A stretch of 64,000 nt of DNA, taken from assembly GCF_020559915.1 (NCBI RefSeq), contig NZ_JAJCLZ010000012.1:32304-96303 (forward strand), written 5' to 3'. Positions within the stretch are counted from its first letter, which is position 1. The number at the start of each line of letters is the position of its first letter. The stretch is from Ruminococcus sp. 210702-SL.1.03 (GTDB taxonomy: Bacteria; Bacillota; Clostridia; Oscillospirales; Ruminococcaceae). The notes beneath the pieces were generated by a model that saw only the letters and a list, made by a program, of their open reading frames with translations, did not search any database and had not been told where the DNA came from. The position numbers and the translations under genes were made by a program. Shown piece after piece: positions 1 to 8,837 of the stretch.

Positions 1-2
1 CC

Positions 3-569
3 CAGAAAGAATCGAACAAGCTCATAAACGACGCTAAAGCGAAGGCACGAGACATGATAGAGTCGGCTAAGACCGAGCAGGTGCGCCTTTCGGAGCAGAG
101 CGCTGCCGAGTGCGAAAAGATAATAGAGGAGCACAAGGCGAAATGCGCTGAGCTGATACAGCAGCAGACCGAATCAACGCAGGCTGAGATCGTTGCGATA
201 CAGCAGGAGTACGACGACGAAAAGGCGGCGCTTGACGATCTGCGCGCGCAGGTGACCTATTTCAAGTCTCAGCTTACCGAGCTTTACACCAAGCAGCTCG
301 CGCTCATCATGGACATTCCGCAGATGGACAGCGACGAACTTGCCGAGTATGAAGAGGGCTACGACGAATACGCCGACGATGAATATGACGATTACGACGA
401 AGAGTACGACTACGATGAGGAGTACGAGGATGAGTATGAAGAGCCAGCGGAGGACGAAAAGACCGCGGAGCAGAAGCATATCGACGAGGTGCTCAACACA
501 GCTTCATTCGAGCCGATAATCCCCAAGCCCGATTCGGCAGACCTTCTTTTCGGTAAAAACACCAAGTAA
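3..569 (+). CDS. DivIVA-like coiled-coil protein (C-terminal part)
   Basis: The reading frame is open to the left edge of the window, so this is the C-terminal part of a longer protein; an internal ATG at 54 is probably not the true start. The visible part is a long charged coiled coil rich in Glu, Lys and Gln. It is followed by a V-x-x-F-K-S-x-L-x-x-L-Y segment of the kind seen in the C-terminal coiled coil of DivIVA-family polar/septal proteins. After that comes a very acidic Asp/Glu/Tyr tail of about 45 residues. The lspA gene lies 70 bases downstream; in many Firmicutes divIVA sits next to lspA and rluD, which supports the call. The N-terminal DivIVA signature lies outside the window, so the family call is an inference. 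Confidence 0.6.
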   Translation, partial: QKESNKLINDAKAKARDMIESAKTEQVRLSEQSAAECEKIIEEHKAKCAELIQQQTESTQAEIVAIQQEYDDEKAALDDLRAQVTYFKSQLTELYTKQLALIMDIPQMDSDELAEYEEGYDEYADDEYDDYDEEYDYDEEYEDEYEEPAEDEKTAEQKHIDEVLNTASFEPIIPKPDSADLLFGKNTK

Positions 570-574
570 TATCA

Positions 575-602
575 GGGCTTTGCGGAGAATATCTGCAAAG
601 CC
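575..602 (+). terminator. Hairpin between DivIVA-like gene and lspA
   Basis: An inverted repeat ggctttgc/gcaaagcc with an 11-base loop follows the stop codon. No T-run follows, so it is either a weak terminator or an mRNA-processing hairpin within an operon. Confidence 0.4.
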
Positions 603-639
603 TTAGCTATACTGCGCGTGCCGCAGGGAAAGAGTTTTA

Positions 640-1164
640 ATGTTAGTTATCTCACTTATCATCGCCGCAGTCATCGCGGCGGCAGACCAGCTCATAAAAT
701 ACGCTGTAGTGCAAAATTTCGCGCTGGGCGATGTAAAAGAGCTGATACACGGCGTACTCAGCCTTACGCACATACGCAATACCGGCGCGGCGTGGAGCAT
801 GATGGCAGGCAAAACATGGTTTTTGATCGGTATGCCGCTCGTTATAATCGTGTTTGCGCTGGGCTTTATTTACAAAAACCGCCATGGCTCGAAGCTCGGG
901 CTGATCTCTATGGCGATGGTTCTGGGCGGCGGCATCGGTAATCTTATCGACAGGATACGGCTGAAAGAGGTCGTGGACTACATCAGGGCAGATTTTATAA
1001 ATTTTCCGATATTTAACTTTGCAGACATTTGCGTCGTTATCGGCGCGGTACTGTTCTGCATTTACATAATATGTAGTGAAGAGTCCGAAAAAAAGGACAA
1101 AAAAGCCGAACAGTCCGCAAAAGCGGACAGTAACGACGGCGGAGATATTTCAGATGGCGAGTGA
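640..1164 (+). CDS. lspA: Lipoprotein signal peptidase (signal peptidase II)
   Basis: Membrane aspartyl protease that removes the signal peptide of prolipoproteins after diacylglyceryl modification. There are four hydrophobic segments in 174 residues. The family motifs are present: NTGAAW near residue 47, NLIDR at 101-105, VVDYI with Asp113, and FNFAD with Asp129. Asp113 and Asp129 correspond to the catalytic pair. The C-terminal 30 residues form a hydrophilic, Lys- and Glu-rich cytoplasmic tail longer than usual. The stop codon overlaps the rluD start (ATGGCGAGTGA), indicating translational coupling. Several lipoproteins encoded in this window are probable substrates. Confidence 0.95.
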   Translation: MLVISLIIAAVIAAADQLIKYAVVQNFALGDVKELIHGVLSLTHIRNTGAAWSMMAGKTWFLIGMPLVIIVFALGFIYKNRHGSKLGLISMAMVLGGGIGNLIDRIRLKEVVDYIRADFINFPIFNFADICVVIGAVLFCIYIICSEESEKKDKKAEQSAKADSNDGGDISDGE

Positions 1165-2065
1165 AAGGCTGACGCTTGAGGCGGCGAACGAAGCTGCGGG
1201 CATGCGTATAGACAAGTGGCTCGCAATGCAGTTGCCCGAGCTTTCACGCTCACGGATTGAAGCACTGATAAGCGGCGGCGGCGTTGTCGTGAACGGCAAA
1301 AATCCCTCAAAAAGCTTGAAATTAAAGGGCGGCGAGCAGATAGAGCTTGAGATACCCGAGCCGCAGGAATTGGAAGTTTTGCCGCAGGATATTCCGATTG
1401 AGATAGTCTACGAGGACGACCAACTTTTGGTAGTCAACAAGCCGAAAAGCATGGTGGTGCACCCCGCGCCTGGCAACCCCGACGGTACGCTCGTCAACGC
1501 GCTGCTGTACCACTGCAAGGGCAGGCTATCTTCGATAAACGGCATTATCCGCCCCGGAATAGTGCACCGGATCGACAAAATGACGAGCGGACTGCTGATG
1601 GTCGCGAAGACCGACGCGGCGCACCGCTGTTTGGCGGAGCAGATAAAGCAGCACAGCTTTACGCGCGAGTACATGGCAGTAGTCTGCGGAGCGTTTTCGC
1701 CCGAGAGCGGAACGATCAGCGCGCCGATCGGCAGAAGCAAGTACGACCGCAAAAAAATGTGCGTGACGGAGCATTGTGCAAAGCCCGCAGTGACGCACTA
1801 CGAAACCATCGAGCGGCTGAAAGGCTGGTCGGTGATGCGCTTTCGGCTGGAAACTGGCAGAACGCACCAGATACGCGTGCACTGCGCCTACTCGGGCCAC
1901 CCCGTGCTTGGCGACGAGGTGTACGGCAAGCCTTTCAAGGGCATAGAGGGGCAGTGTTTGCATGCAAAAAAGATCGGCTTTATCCACCCGAACGGGGAGT
2001 ACATGGAGTTTGACAGCCCGCTGCCCGAATATTTTGAGGCGGTACTGCGAAACCTCAGAAAATAG
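1154..2065 (+). CDS. rluD: RluD-family 23S rRNA/tRNA pseudouridine synthase
   Basis: Converts specific uridines in structured RNA to pseudouridine. The 303-residue protein has an N-terminal S4 RNA-binding domain (residues about 15-75) followed by the RluA/RluD catalytic domain. The signature HRIDKMTSG contains the catalytic Asp141, and a later ETGRTHQIRVH motif is also family-typical. The start chosen is the ATG at 1154, preceded by a GGCGGAG ribosome binding site. An upstream in-frame ATG at 1076 would add a Lys-rich stretch inside lspA and has no such site. The gene overlaps lspA by 11 bases, and the lspA-rluD pairing is common in Firmicutes. Confidence 0.93.
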   Translation: MASERLTLEAANEAAGMRIDKWLAMQLPELSRSRIEALISGGGVVVNGKNPSKSLKLKGGEQIELEIPEPQELEVLPQDIPIEIVYEDDQLLVVNKPKSMVVHPAPGNPDGTLVNALLYHCKGRLSSINGIIRPGIVHRIDKMTSGLLMVAKTDAAHRCLAEQIKQHSFTREYMAVVCGAFSPESGTISAPIGRSKYDRKKMCVTEHCAKPAVTHYETIERLKGWSVMRFRLETGRTHQIRVHCAYSGHPVLGDEVYGKPFKGIEGQCLHAKKIGFIHPNGEYMEFDSPLPEYFEAVLRNLRK

Positions 2066-2077
2066 GAGGGATCTTAT

Positions 2078-2908
2078 TTGTTTGAAAATATTTCCAAAAC
2101 TGTATTGATAACGGATATGGACGGCACATTCCTGCCCGCTAGCAAAGTGCCCACCCGCAAGTGCCTAGAAGCGGTAGAGCGTTTTGAGCGCGCGGGCGGC
2201 AGATTTTCCATCGCGACGGGCAGAGCCATACAGGCGGCGAACCAGTATTTCGGCATGGTGGAGGTCAACTGCCCGATAATCATGTGCAACGGCGGAATGG
2301 TCTACGATATAAAAAGCGGCGAGCACATCTACGATGTATTTCTGCCGCAGGACGTTCGCGGGCTGGTGAAAGAGATACTCGCCGCGAACCCAGAGATAGG
2401 CTGCGAGGTGCTGACGGCGAACGCCGTTTACGTCCCCGCTATGACGCCGATGGAGGCGCGCCACAACGAAATTTGCAAGGTAACGCCCGTGATATGCGGC
2501 GTTGACGAGATACCCGAAAGCGATTGGTACAAGGTGCTTTTCGCAGCTGACCCCGCTAAGCCCGAGATGATGAAAAAGCTGATAGCATTCGTCGAGGAAA
2601 AGGGCTACGACGGAGTAGATTTCGTGCGCTCGAGTTTGGAGTATTACGAGATACTGCCTTTGAACATCTCAAAGGGCACGGCGCTCGGCGAACTGCGAAA
2701 GGCCTGCAGTATGCAGGATTACACTTTCGTTGCGGCGGGCGATTACAATAACGACATCGAACTTCTGCAAGCGGCTGACGTGGCGGTGTGCCCATCGAAC
2801 GCGACGGAAGAAGTGAAAAAGGTCGCCGATATAGTCTTTGAGCAGTCCTGCGAGGAAGATTTTATAGCGGCGGTAATAGACTATATATTTAAAAAACTGG
2901 AAAAATAA
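2078..2908 (+). CDS. Cof-type HAD-IIB family phosphatase
   Basis: A haloacid-dehalogenase phosphatase of the Cof/YidA group, which hydrolyse sugar phosphates or other small phosphorylated metabolites; the substrate cannot be told from sequence. Motif I is DMDGT (nucleophile Asp13, acid/base Asp15) and the metal-binding motif GDYNND lies at 221-226, with a C2B cap between. The start is a TTG at 2078 with a strong AGGAGGG eight bases upstream; no ATG fits. It lies 12 bases after rluD and 22 bases before the transketolase genes, so it is probably part of the same transcript. Confidence 0.88.
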   Translation: MFENISKTVLITDMDGTFLPASKVPTRKCLEAVERFERAGGRFSIATGRAIQAANQYFGMVEVNCPIIMCNGGMVYDIKSGEHIYDVFLPQDVRGLVKEILAANPEIGCEVLTANAVYVPAMTPMEARHNEICKVTPVICGVDEIPESDWYKVLFAADPAKPEMMKKLIAFVEEKGYDGVDFVRSSLEYYEILPLNISKGTALGELRKACSMQDYTFVAAGDYNNDIELLQAADVAVCPSNATEEVKKVADIVFEQSCEEDFIAAVIDYIFKKLEK

Positions 2909-2930
2909 TATGTTATTTGGAGGTAAAAAC

Positions 2931-3770
2931 ATGGACGCTACTTTGAAAAAACAGCTTGAGATCACAGCCTGCAAGGTGCGAATGGGAATAATCGAGGGCG
3001 TGCACAGCGCCAAGTCGGGTCACCCTGGCGGCTCGCTTTCGATAGCCGACACGCTGACTTATCTTTATTTCGCAAAGATGAACGTGTACCCCGATAAGCC
3101 TGAAGAGCCGCAGAGAGACCGCCTTGTGCTCTCAAAGGGCCACACCGCACCCGCGCTTTACTCGACCCTAGCGCAGAGAGGATTTTTCCCCGAAGAGGAG
3201 CTGAAGAGCCTGCGTCACATCGGCGCTATGCTTCAGGGTCACCCCTGCATACACATTCCCGGCGTGGATATGTCTTCCGGCTCGCTCGGTCAGGGCATTT
3301 CGGCGGCTTGCGGAATGGCGCTTTCGGCTAAGGTCTCTTCCGACACTTACAAGGTCTACACCATTCTCGGCGACGGCGAGATCGAAGAGGGTCAGGTTTG
3401 GGAAGCGGCGATGTTCGCGGCGCACTACAAGCTCGACAACCTTGTTGCTATAGTTGACAACAACGGCCTGCAGATCGACGGAAAGATCGAGGACGTAATG
3501 TCCCCCTACCCGATAGTTGATAAATTTAAAGCTTTCGGCTGGCACGTTATCGAGATGGACGCGCACGATTTCGACTCCATCGAAGCGGCTTTCAACGAAG
3601 CGGAGAGCGTTTCGGGACAGCCCGTTGCGATAATCCAGAAGAGCGTTAAGGGCAAGGGCGTTTCGTTTATGGAAAATAATGTTTCATGGCACGGCTCTGC
3701 ACCTAACGACGAGCAGTACGAGCAGGCAATGGGCGAGCTGAAAGCAGCGCTCGCGGCACTTGAGGCATAA
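2931..3770 (+). CDS. Transketolase, N-terminal (TPP-binding) subunit
   Basis: One half of a split transketolase of the non-oxidative pentose phosphate pathway. The protein (279 residues) carries the thiamine-pyrophosphate domain: a GHPGGSLS-type segment near residue 25, KGHTAPALY, and the GDGE...NN cofactor motif (GDGEIEEGQVWEA followed by DNNGLQIDG). The start chosen is the ATG at 2931, preceded by GGAGGT. An in-frame ATG at 2910 covers the ribosome binding site and is unlikely. The C-terminal subunit follows 18 bases downstream. Two-subunit transketolases are common in Clostridia. Confidence 0.93.
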   Translation: MDATLKKQLEITACKVRMGIIEGVHSAKSGHPGGSLSIADTLTYLYFAKMNVYPDKPEEPQRDRLVLSKGHTAPALYSTLAQRGFFPEEELKSLRHIGAMLQGHPCIHIPGVDMSSGSLGQGISAACGMALSAKVSSDTYKVYTILGDGEIEEGQVWEAAMFAAHYKLDNLVAIVDNNGLQIDGKIEDVMSPYPIVDKFKAFGWHVIEMDAHDFDSIEAAFNEAESVSGQPVAIIQKSVKGKGVSFMENNVSWHGSAPNDEQYEQAMGELKAALAALEA

Positions 3771-3788
3771 AGAAAGGAACGAATAAAA

Positions 3789-4727
3789 ATGGCAGAAGTT
3801 AAAAAGATTGCTACCAGAGAAAGCTACGGCAACGCGCTTGCAGAGCTTGGCGATAAGTACGAAAACCTTTACGTTCTCGACGCTGACCTTGCCGCGGCTA
3901 CCAAAACAGGCATTTTCAAGAAAAAGTTTCCCGATAGATTTTTCGACTGCGGCATAGCTGAGGCTAACATGATGGGCGTTGCGGCAGGCATGGCGGCTAC
4001 GGGCAAGATTCCCTTCGCCTCCACATTCGCGATGTTCGCGGCGGGCAGAGCTTTCGAGATCGTTAGAAACTCCATCGGCTACCCCCACTTGAACGTCAAG
4101 ATCGGCGCTACTCACGCGGGCATTTCGGTCGGCGAGGACGGCGCTACACACCAGTGCAACGAGGACATCGCGCTGATGAGAACTATCCCCGGTATGACAA
4201 TAATCAACCCCGCGGACGACGTTGAGGCGAAAGCTGCGGTAGAGGCGGCTATCCTGCATGAAGGCCCCGTTTATATGCGCTTCGGCAGACTTGCGGCGCC
4301 TGTTTTCAACGACGCTGACACATACAAATTCGAGCTTGGCAAGGGCATAAAGCTGCGCGAGGGAAGCGATATTTCGATAATCGCGACAGGACTGATGGTT
4401 TCCGAAGCTCTCAAGGCGGCTGAGATACTGGCGGCTGAGGGCGTTTCCGCCGAGGTCATCAATATCCACACCATCAAGCCGATCGACAAGGAGATGATCA
4501 CCGCGACCGCTGCAAAGACCCGCAAGGTTCTGACGGTAGAGGAGCACAGCGTTATCGGCGGACTCGGCTCGGCAGTATGCGACGTGCTGGCTGAGACCTG
4601 CCCGACGAAGGTCGTAAAGATCGGCGTGAACGATGAGTTCGGTCACTCCGGCCCAGCTGTAAAACTGCTCGAAGAGTTCGGACTTTATGCTGACAACATC
4701 GTGAAAACGGCTAAGGCAATGGTCTGA
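3789..4727 (+). CDS. Transketolase, C-terminal (pyrimidine-binding) subunit
   Basis: Second half of the split transketolase, 312 residues. It contains the pyrimidine-binding domain (DADLAAATKTG near the N-terminus, FDCGIAEANMMGVAAGMA with the conserved Glu that activates the thiazolium, then a GATHAGISVGEDGATHQ segment) and the C-terminal transketolase domain that ends with EEHSVIGGLGSAV. It closely resembles the C-terminal half of 1-deoxyxylulose-5-phosphate synthase, but the adjacent N-terminal subunit without a DXS-specific insertion favours transketolase. Together the two genes make one functional enzyme. A strong terminator follows. Confidence 0.93.
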   Translation: MAEVKKIATRESYGNALAELGDKYENLYVLDADLAAATKTGIFKKKFPDRFFDCGIAEANMMGVAAGMAATGKIPFASTFAMFAAGRAFEIVRNSIGYPHLNVKIGATHAGISVGEDGATHQCNEDIALMRTIPGMTIINPADDVEAKAAVEAAILHEGPVYMRFGRLAAPVFNDADTYKFELGKGIKLREGSDISIIATGLMVSEALKAAEILAAEGVSAEVINIHTIKPIDKEMITATAAKTRKVLTVEEHSVIGGLGSAVCDVLAETCPTKVVKIGVNDEFGHSGPAVKLLEEFGLYADNIVKTAKAMV

Positions 4728-4746
4728 TATACACATAAAAATTTTT

Positions 4747-4775
4747 AGCGGACGGTGAATGCTGTCCGCTTTTTT
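4747..4775 (+). terminator. Rho-independent terminator after transketolase genes
   Basis: Stem agcggac/gtccgct closed by a short loop and followed by six T residues. It separates the transketolase transcript from yunB. Confidence 0.85.
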
Positions 4776-4834
4776 GTACACTTGCACTCTTTCATCGGCT
4801 GCGGGATATTATGTAATGAAAGGGGGCGGCAGCT

Positions 4835-5473
4835 TTGCGGTATGGAAAAGACAGGCGTTTCGGACGGCTTAGGGGCGCGATTTTGTGCATAGCGGCGGCG
4901 GCGGGTCTGATCTGTGCGGTTATCTACCTGCAAATGGTAAAGCACATGAAAGAGATATGCGAGTACAAGGGTCGGCAGACGGCGAACGCACTGGTGGCGC
5001 GGGCGGTGGACGATTGTATGCTGGGCGAAAACGGTGATTATTTGCAGATAGAGTACGCGGAGGACGGCGGGATAGCGGCGATAACGTCGGATACATACAG
5101 GATAAACGCGCTGGAAAACAGTCTGCGGCGGCAGATAAACGAGGAGTTTTCGCACATTGAGGACAACGAAATGGGTGTGCCGCTGGGAACGCTTAGCGGG
5201 ATAACGGCGCTGAGCGGGCGGGGCGCGGAGGTGCGTATAAAGCTTCATCAGGTCGGCGCGGTGGACGTTTCGCTGAAAAGCGAGTTTGAGTCTGCAGGGA
5301 TAAATCAGACTCGTCACTGTCTGAAAGTGGTAGTAAAGTCGGAACTTTCCGCGATACTGCCGGGGCACTCGACCGATATCACGGCGGAGGACGAATATTT
5401 GATAAGCGAAACGGTGATAGCGGGCGAACTGCCGCAGGGGCTTTGGAATACGGCAGATCTGCTCGAGAATTGA
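4835..5473 (+). CDS. yunB: Sporulation protein YunB
   Basis: A membrane-anchored protein of the YunB family, made in the mother cell during sporulation in Bacillus; its biochemical role is unknown. The 212-residue protein has one N-terminal transmembrane segment (about residues 15-35). The family-typical block is IPLGTL-like (here VPLGTLSG), a SGRG turn, then KSEFESAGINQTRH, and an ETVIAGELP near the C-terminus. The start is TTG at 4835, preceded by AAAGGGGG; no ATG gives the full N-terminal anchor. Its presence implies a sporulating lineage or ancestor. Confidence 0.88.
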   Translation: MRYGKDRRFGRLRGAILCIAAAAGLICAVIYLQMVKHMKEICEYKGRQTANALVARAVDDCMLGENGDYLQIEYAEDGGIAAITSDTYRINALENSLRRQINEEFSHIEDNEMGVPLGTLSGITALSGRGAEVRIKLHQVGAVDVSLKSEFESAGINQTRHCLKVVVKSELSAILPGHSTDITAEDEYLISETVIAGELPQGLWNTADLLEN

Positions 5474-5492
5474 CGTTTGTAAGCTGCCGCAC

Positions 5493-5521
5493 TTGACATA
5501 ACGGCGCAAATGTGTTATAAT
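5493..5521 (+). promoter_or_regulatory. Sigma-A-type promoter of prfB
   Basis: TTGACA at 5493-5498 and TATAAT at 5516-5521 with a 17-base spacer, about 40 bases upstream of prfB: a consensus housekeeping promoter. Confidence 0.85.
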
Positions 5522-5561
5522 AAAAAATAATGCGTAATTATGTATAAGGAGAAGTTAATAT

Positions 5562-6698
5562 ATGGTATTTCTGGAAAATCTGAAATCACAGCTTGAAAGC
5601 TTTAGACCTAAAATAAAAGAGCTTCACGACGTTTTCGACATCGAAAACAGCAAGGAGCGCATACTCGAACTGCAGGAAAAGGCTGCAGAGCCAGGCTTTT
5701 GGGATGACCCCGAGAAGAGCCAGCCCGTGCTGAAAGAGACCCGCACTCTGGAGGGACACATTGAAAAGTACGAAAAGATAACCTCGGCTTTCGACGACAT
5801 CGAGGTAATGATCGAGATGGCAGCTGAGGAAGAGGACTCGGAGGAGATAGTTGCGGAGATCGAGCAGGAGATCGAGGCGCTCGGCAAGAACATCGAAGAG
5901 CTCACCCTCGCTTCGCTGCTGACGGGCGAGTACGATAAGAGCAACGCGATACTTAACTTCCACGCGGGCGCGGGCGGAACTGAGGCGCAGGACTGGACTG
6001 AAATGCTTTTCAGAATGTACACGCGCTGGGGCGAGCTGCACGGCTTTAACGTCAAAACGCTCGATTATCTCGAGGGCGGCGACGCGGGACTCAAGAGCGC
6101 TTCTATAATCGTTGAGGGCGAGAACGCTTACGGCTACCTCAAGAGCGAGTCGGGCGTACACCGCCTGGTGCGCGTTTCGCCTTTTGACGCTTCGGGAAGC
6201 CGCCACACTTCGTTTTCGGCGATCGACGTAATGCCCGAAATGGACGATTCGATAAACGTCGAGATCAACCCCGCCGACATCGAAATGCAGGTTTACCGTT
6301 CGTCGGGCGCTGGCGGTCAGCACATCAACAAGACATCTTCGGCAGTCCGCCTTATCCATAAGCCTACCGGAATTGTAACATCCTGCCAGACCCAGCGTTC
6401 GCAGTTCCAGAACCGCGACTACGCTATGAAAATGCTGGTAGCGAAGCTGGTCGAGATCAAGGAGCGTGAGCACCTCGAGAAGATCGACGACATAAAGGGC
6501 GTTCAGAAAGAGATCGCTTGGGGCGCGCAGATACGTTCATATGTTTTCATGCCGTACACGCTGGTAAAAGACCACCGCACAGGCTACGAAACGGCTAATG
6601 TCAACGCGGTAATGGACGGCAATATCGACGGTTTTATCAACGCATACCTCAAATCACTCTCGCTCGGCAATCTGAACGAAGAGGATAGAAAAGACTGA
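5562..6698 (+). CDS. prfB: Peptide chain release factor 2
   Basis: RF2 recognises UGA and UAA stop codons and triggers peptide release. The 378-residue protein has the stop-codon-recognition tripeptide SPF (in RVSPFDASGSRHTSF) and the catalytic GGQ motif (SGAGGQHINKT) that enters the peptidyl-transferase centre. The N-terminal helical domain is complete in one frame. Where many bacteria carry the in-frame UGA and CTTTGA slippery site that autoregulates RF2, this gene reads straight through (LHDVFDIENS). There is therefore no programmed frameshift. It has its own consensus promoter and a strong bidirectional terminator downstream. Confidence 0.95.
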   Translation: MVFLENLKSQLESFRPKIKELHDVFDIENSKERILELQEKAAEPGFWDDPEKSQPVLKETRTLEGHIEKYEKITSAFDDIEVMIEMAAEEEDSEEIVAEIEQEIEALGKNIEELTLASLLTGEYDKSNAILNFHAGAGGTEAQDWTEMLFRMYTRWGELHGFNVKTLDYLEGGDAGLKSASIIVEGENAYGYLKSESGVHRLVRVSPFDASGSRHTSFSAIDVMPEMDDSINVEINPADIEMQVYRSSGAGGQHINKTSSAVRLIHKPTGIVTSCQTQRSQFQNRDYAMKMLVAKLVEIKEREHLEKIDDIKGVQKEIAWGAQIRSYVFMPYTLVKDHRTGYETANVNAVMDGNIDGFINAYLKSLSLGNLNEEDRKD

Positions 6699-6721
6699 TA
6701 ATTGCACATTTAGGCATAAAG

Positions 6722-6749
6722 AAAACGGCTCAGAAACGAGCCGTTTTTT
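6722..6749. terminator. Bidirectional terminator between prfB and the DnaC-like gene
   Basis: Stem aaacggctc/gagccgttt with a six-base loop, A-run on the left and T-run on the right, placed between convergent genes. Confidence 0.88.
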
Positions 6750-6760
6750 GTTTCATATTT

Positions 6761-7747
6761 TTATACTTTGCGCTGATTTTTCGTCAGCCTGTTCTCCATT
6801 TTCTGCTGGCGAATATCGTTGCCGACGAACTGTATCGGCAAAAATTCGTTGAGCAGACGCGTGCAGATTCGCTCGTTGTACTTGTTATTAAGCTCAGCTT
6901 TGGTCAAATTAGTGGTAATAATTGTAGGCTTTTTCTGATTTATCCTGCCGTTTATCACGCTGTAAAACGCAGCTTCGTAAAACGGGCTGGAGAATTCCGA
7001 GCCGAGGTCGTCGATGATCACAAAATCTGCCTGCAAAAGCGTGTCGAGCGTATTGCCCTCGCTTCTGCCAAAATGCTCGTCCTCGATCTTTCGCATGAAG
7101 TCGGAAACGCTGCCGATCGCCACGCTAAAGCCATCGCTCGCAAGTTTTTTCGCCATGCAGGAAGCAAGGAAAGTTTTACCAAGCCCCGTTCTGCCGATGA
7201 AGAGCATCGGGCGTGTGCCGCGTGGAAATTCGCGGCAGTATTTCAGCAGGTAGCTGTAAATTTGGTTCATGTGTTTGCGCGGGTCGCCCTCGGGGTAAAA
7301 CTCGGGGCGGTACTCGTCGAAATCGCGCAGCGCGATGGTCGAGCTTTCGTTCAGCTCCTCAGCGGCGTAAGTCCTCAGCAAGTCCTCGAAACAACTGCAC
7401 CGCACGCCCTCGACGTAGCCTGTGTCGCGGCACTTTTCGCAGACGAAGCGCGGTTTGAGGTAGTCGGCGTCGCCCGTCAGATTTTTGACCAGCATGGTGA
7501 TGCGCGCCTGAGTGGCGAGGTTATTGTCGCGCACGATCTCTGCCGCCGATTTGGCGTTTGGCTCGTGGTTGGCGACCAGTTTCACCAGCTCAAAATACGA
7601 GCTTTGTATTTTGTTTTCAAGCGTTTTGACCTCGGGCATTTCGGCGTAAACGCGCTTGCGGCGGCGTTCGAGGTCGGCAGCCGAGTCCTTGCGGCGCTGC
7701 GAAAGCACCGCCTCCGCCTTGTCAAAAGTTTTTTGCGTGTATTTCAA
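6761..7747 (-). CDS. DnaC/DnaI-like helicase-loader ATPase
   Basis: A AAA+ ATPase of the DnaC/IstB group that probably loads the replicative helicase during primosome assembly. In 328 residues there is an N-terminal helical region, a Cys cluster C-x2-C-x9-C-x-C (CEKCRDTGY...RCSC, about 122-136) that could bind zinc as in DnaI, a Walker A GRTGLGKT near residue 185, and a Walker B VIIDDLGSE. The ATGA overlap (7744-7747) with the upstream DnaD-domain gene indicates coupling. The pairing of DnaD-domain and DnaC-like proteins is typical of low-GC Gram-positive replication restart. An IstB transposition helper is excluded by context, as there is no IstA. Confidence 0.85.
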   Translation of the reverse strand: MKYTQKTFDKAEAVLSQRRKDSAADLERRRKRVYAEMPEVKTLENKIQSSYFELVKLVANHEPNAKSAAEIVRDNNLATQARITMLVKNLTGDADYLKPRFVCEKCRDTGYVEGVRCSCFEDLLRTYAAEELNESSTIALRDFDEYRPEFYPEGDPRKHMNQIYSYLLKYCREFPRGTRPMLFIGRTGLGKTFLASCMAKKLASDGFSVAIGSVSDFMRKIEDEHFGRSEGNTLDTLLQADFVIIDDLGSEFSSPFYEAAFYSVINGRINQKKPTIITTNLTKAELNNKYNERICTRLLNEFLPIQFVGNDIRQQKMENRLTKNQRKV

Positions 7748-8781
7748 ATGTCGTCATCCTCCTCAAAGCCGAGCGTATTCGGGTCAAAATTGTCTGCCAT
7801 TTGCTGCCAGCGATCGAGGTCGTAGGAGGGCTTTTCCTGCTCAATCTGCCTGCGCCGCGCGATCTCCTGCCGCTCGACGTCCTCGGGCGTGGCAATGCCG
7901 CTCTCTTTCCAGCGCTTTAGAATGCCGTTTATGTAGCTTACGCTAGTCTTGTTCTTGTTTTCGCGGCAACGTTCACCTGCAAGATCTACCATATCTGCAC
8001 TGAATCCCCATGAGTTCCACTCTGCAAACATCTCTTCCTGCTTCTTGGTAAGCTTGCCTTCGATGCCCAACACCCTCGCGAACCGCACGTTGACATCGTG
8101 CTGTTTCTCCTGTTCGGCGATCTCGCTTTCTACCTGTGCGTATGTGCAAATGCCCCTCGAGAACCAGTCCTTGGCAACAGTTTCTATGTATGCGATGCGT
8201 GGTTTGCCGATGGAAACGCAAAAATCGATGAGCATGAGGATCGAGGGCACGTCGTAGCCGTAGTATTCGTAGAGGTTGAGAAGCCCCGCGGTCTCGCTGC
8301 CGTTTATCAGCCTGCCAAAAATGCGTTCGGCCTGGTCGAAAAGAGTTTTCAGCTCGGCATTTTTCTTGACCTTTTCCATTATTTCCTTGTTGGAGTAGCG
8401 CATGATCGACTTCGCTGCGGCGGTGTTCTTCATCGGGTTCACAGCGTCGGTAACGCAGACGGGCGCTGCGGGCGTTTCATGCTTCGGCATGATCGGCGCG
8501 CTGGTCGGTTCGGCTTGCTTCGGTGCGCTTTCTCCGACAGTTTCCGCTGAGATAACTCCGCAATTTTTCCAAAAAAGTATGCCATCGGCAGCGGTCGAAA
8601 TGTTCTTGAACCCGCATCGCTCAGCAATTTCCTGCTCGTCGGCGATGTCGCTGTCCGCACACAGCAGACACATCAGTACTTTAAAGTAGTCCGCATCGGC
8701 AGTTTTGATGTATTTGTCAACAGCGCTGCATGGAACGCTGAAAAATCTCCCCACTCTAGGTAAGTCTATCCTGTATTTCAT
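7744..8781 (-). CDS. DnaD-domain replication/primosome protein
   Basis: A primosomal protein with a winged-helix-like N-terminal domain, a variable Pro/Ala linker and two DnaD-type C-terminal modules. Each module ends with the family signature Y-I-x(3)-W (YIETVAKDWFSRGI and YINGILKRWKESGI). It is expected to bind DNA and bridge the initiator to the DnaC-like loader encoded next. The start chosen is ATG at 8781 (MKYRIDL), because the AAGGA ribosome binding site at 8791-8795 directly abuts the ATG at 8790 and is correctly spaced only for 8781. The last four bases overlap the helicase-loader start. Confidence 0.85.
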   Translation of the reverse strand: MKYRIDLPRVGRFFSVPCSAVDKYIKTADADYFKVLMCLLCADSDIADEQEIAERCGFKNISTAADGILFWKNCGVISAETVGESAPKQAEPTSAPIMPKHETPAAPVCVTDAVNPMKNTAAAKSIMRYSNKEIMEKVKKNAELKTLFDQAERIFGRLINGSETAGLLNLYEYYGYDVPSILMLIDFCVSIGKPRIAYIETVAKDWFSRGICTYAQVESEIAEQEKQHDVNVRFARVLGIEGKLTKKQEEMFAEWNSWGFSADMVDLAGERCRENKNKTSVSYINGILKRWKESGIATPEDVERQEIARRRQIEQEKPSYDLDRWQQMADNFDPNTLGFEEDDDI

Positions 8782-8837
8782 GACATTCATTCCTTAAATG
8801 ATCTTAGCTTTAATTATATCACAAATCGCCGAGTTAG

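Noticed and set aside
174..479. Hydrophobic ORF on the minus strand
   Set aside because: It is the antisense reading of the acidic DivIVA-like tail, where Asp/Glu codons read as hydrophobic residues in reverse.
5562..5650. Programmed frameshift in prfB
   Set aside because: The frame has no TGA or slippery site and the N-terminus is complete.
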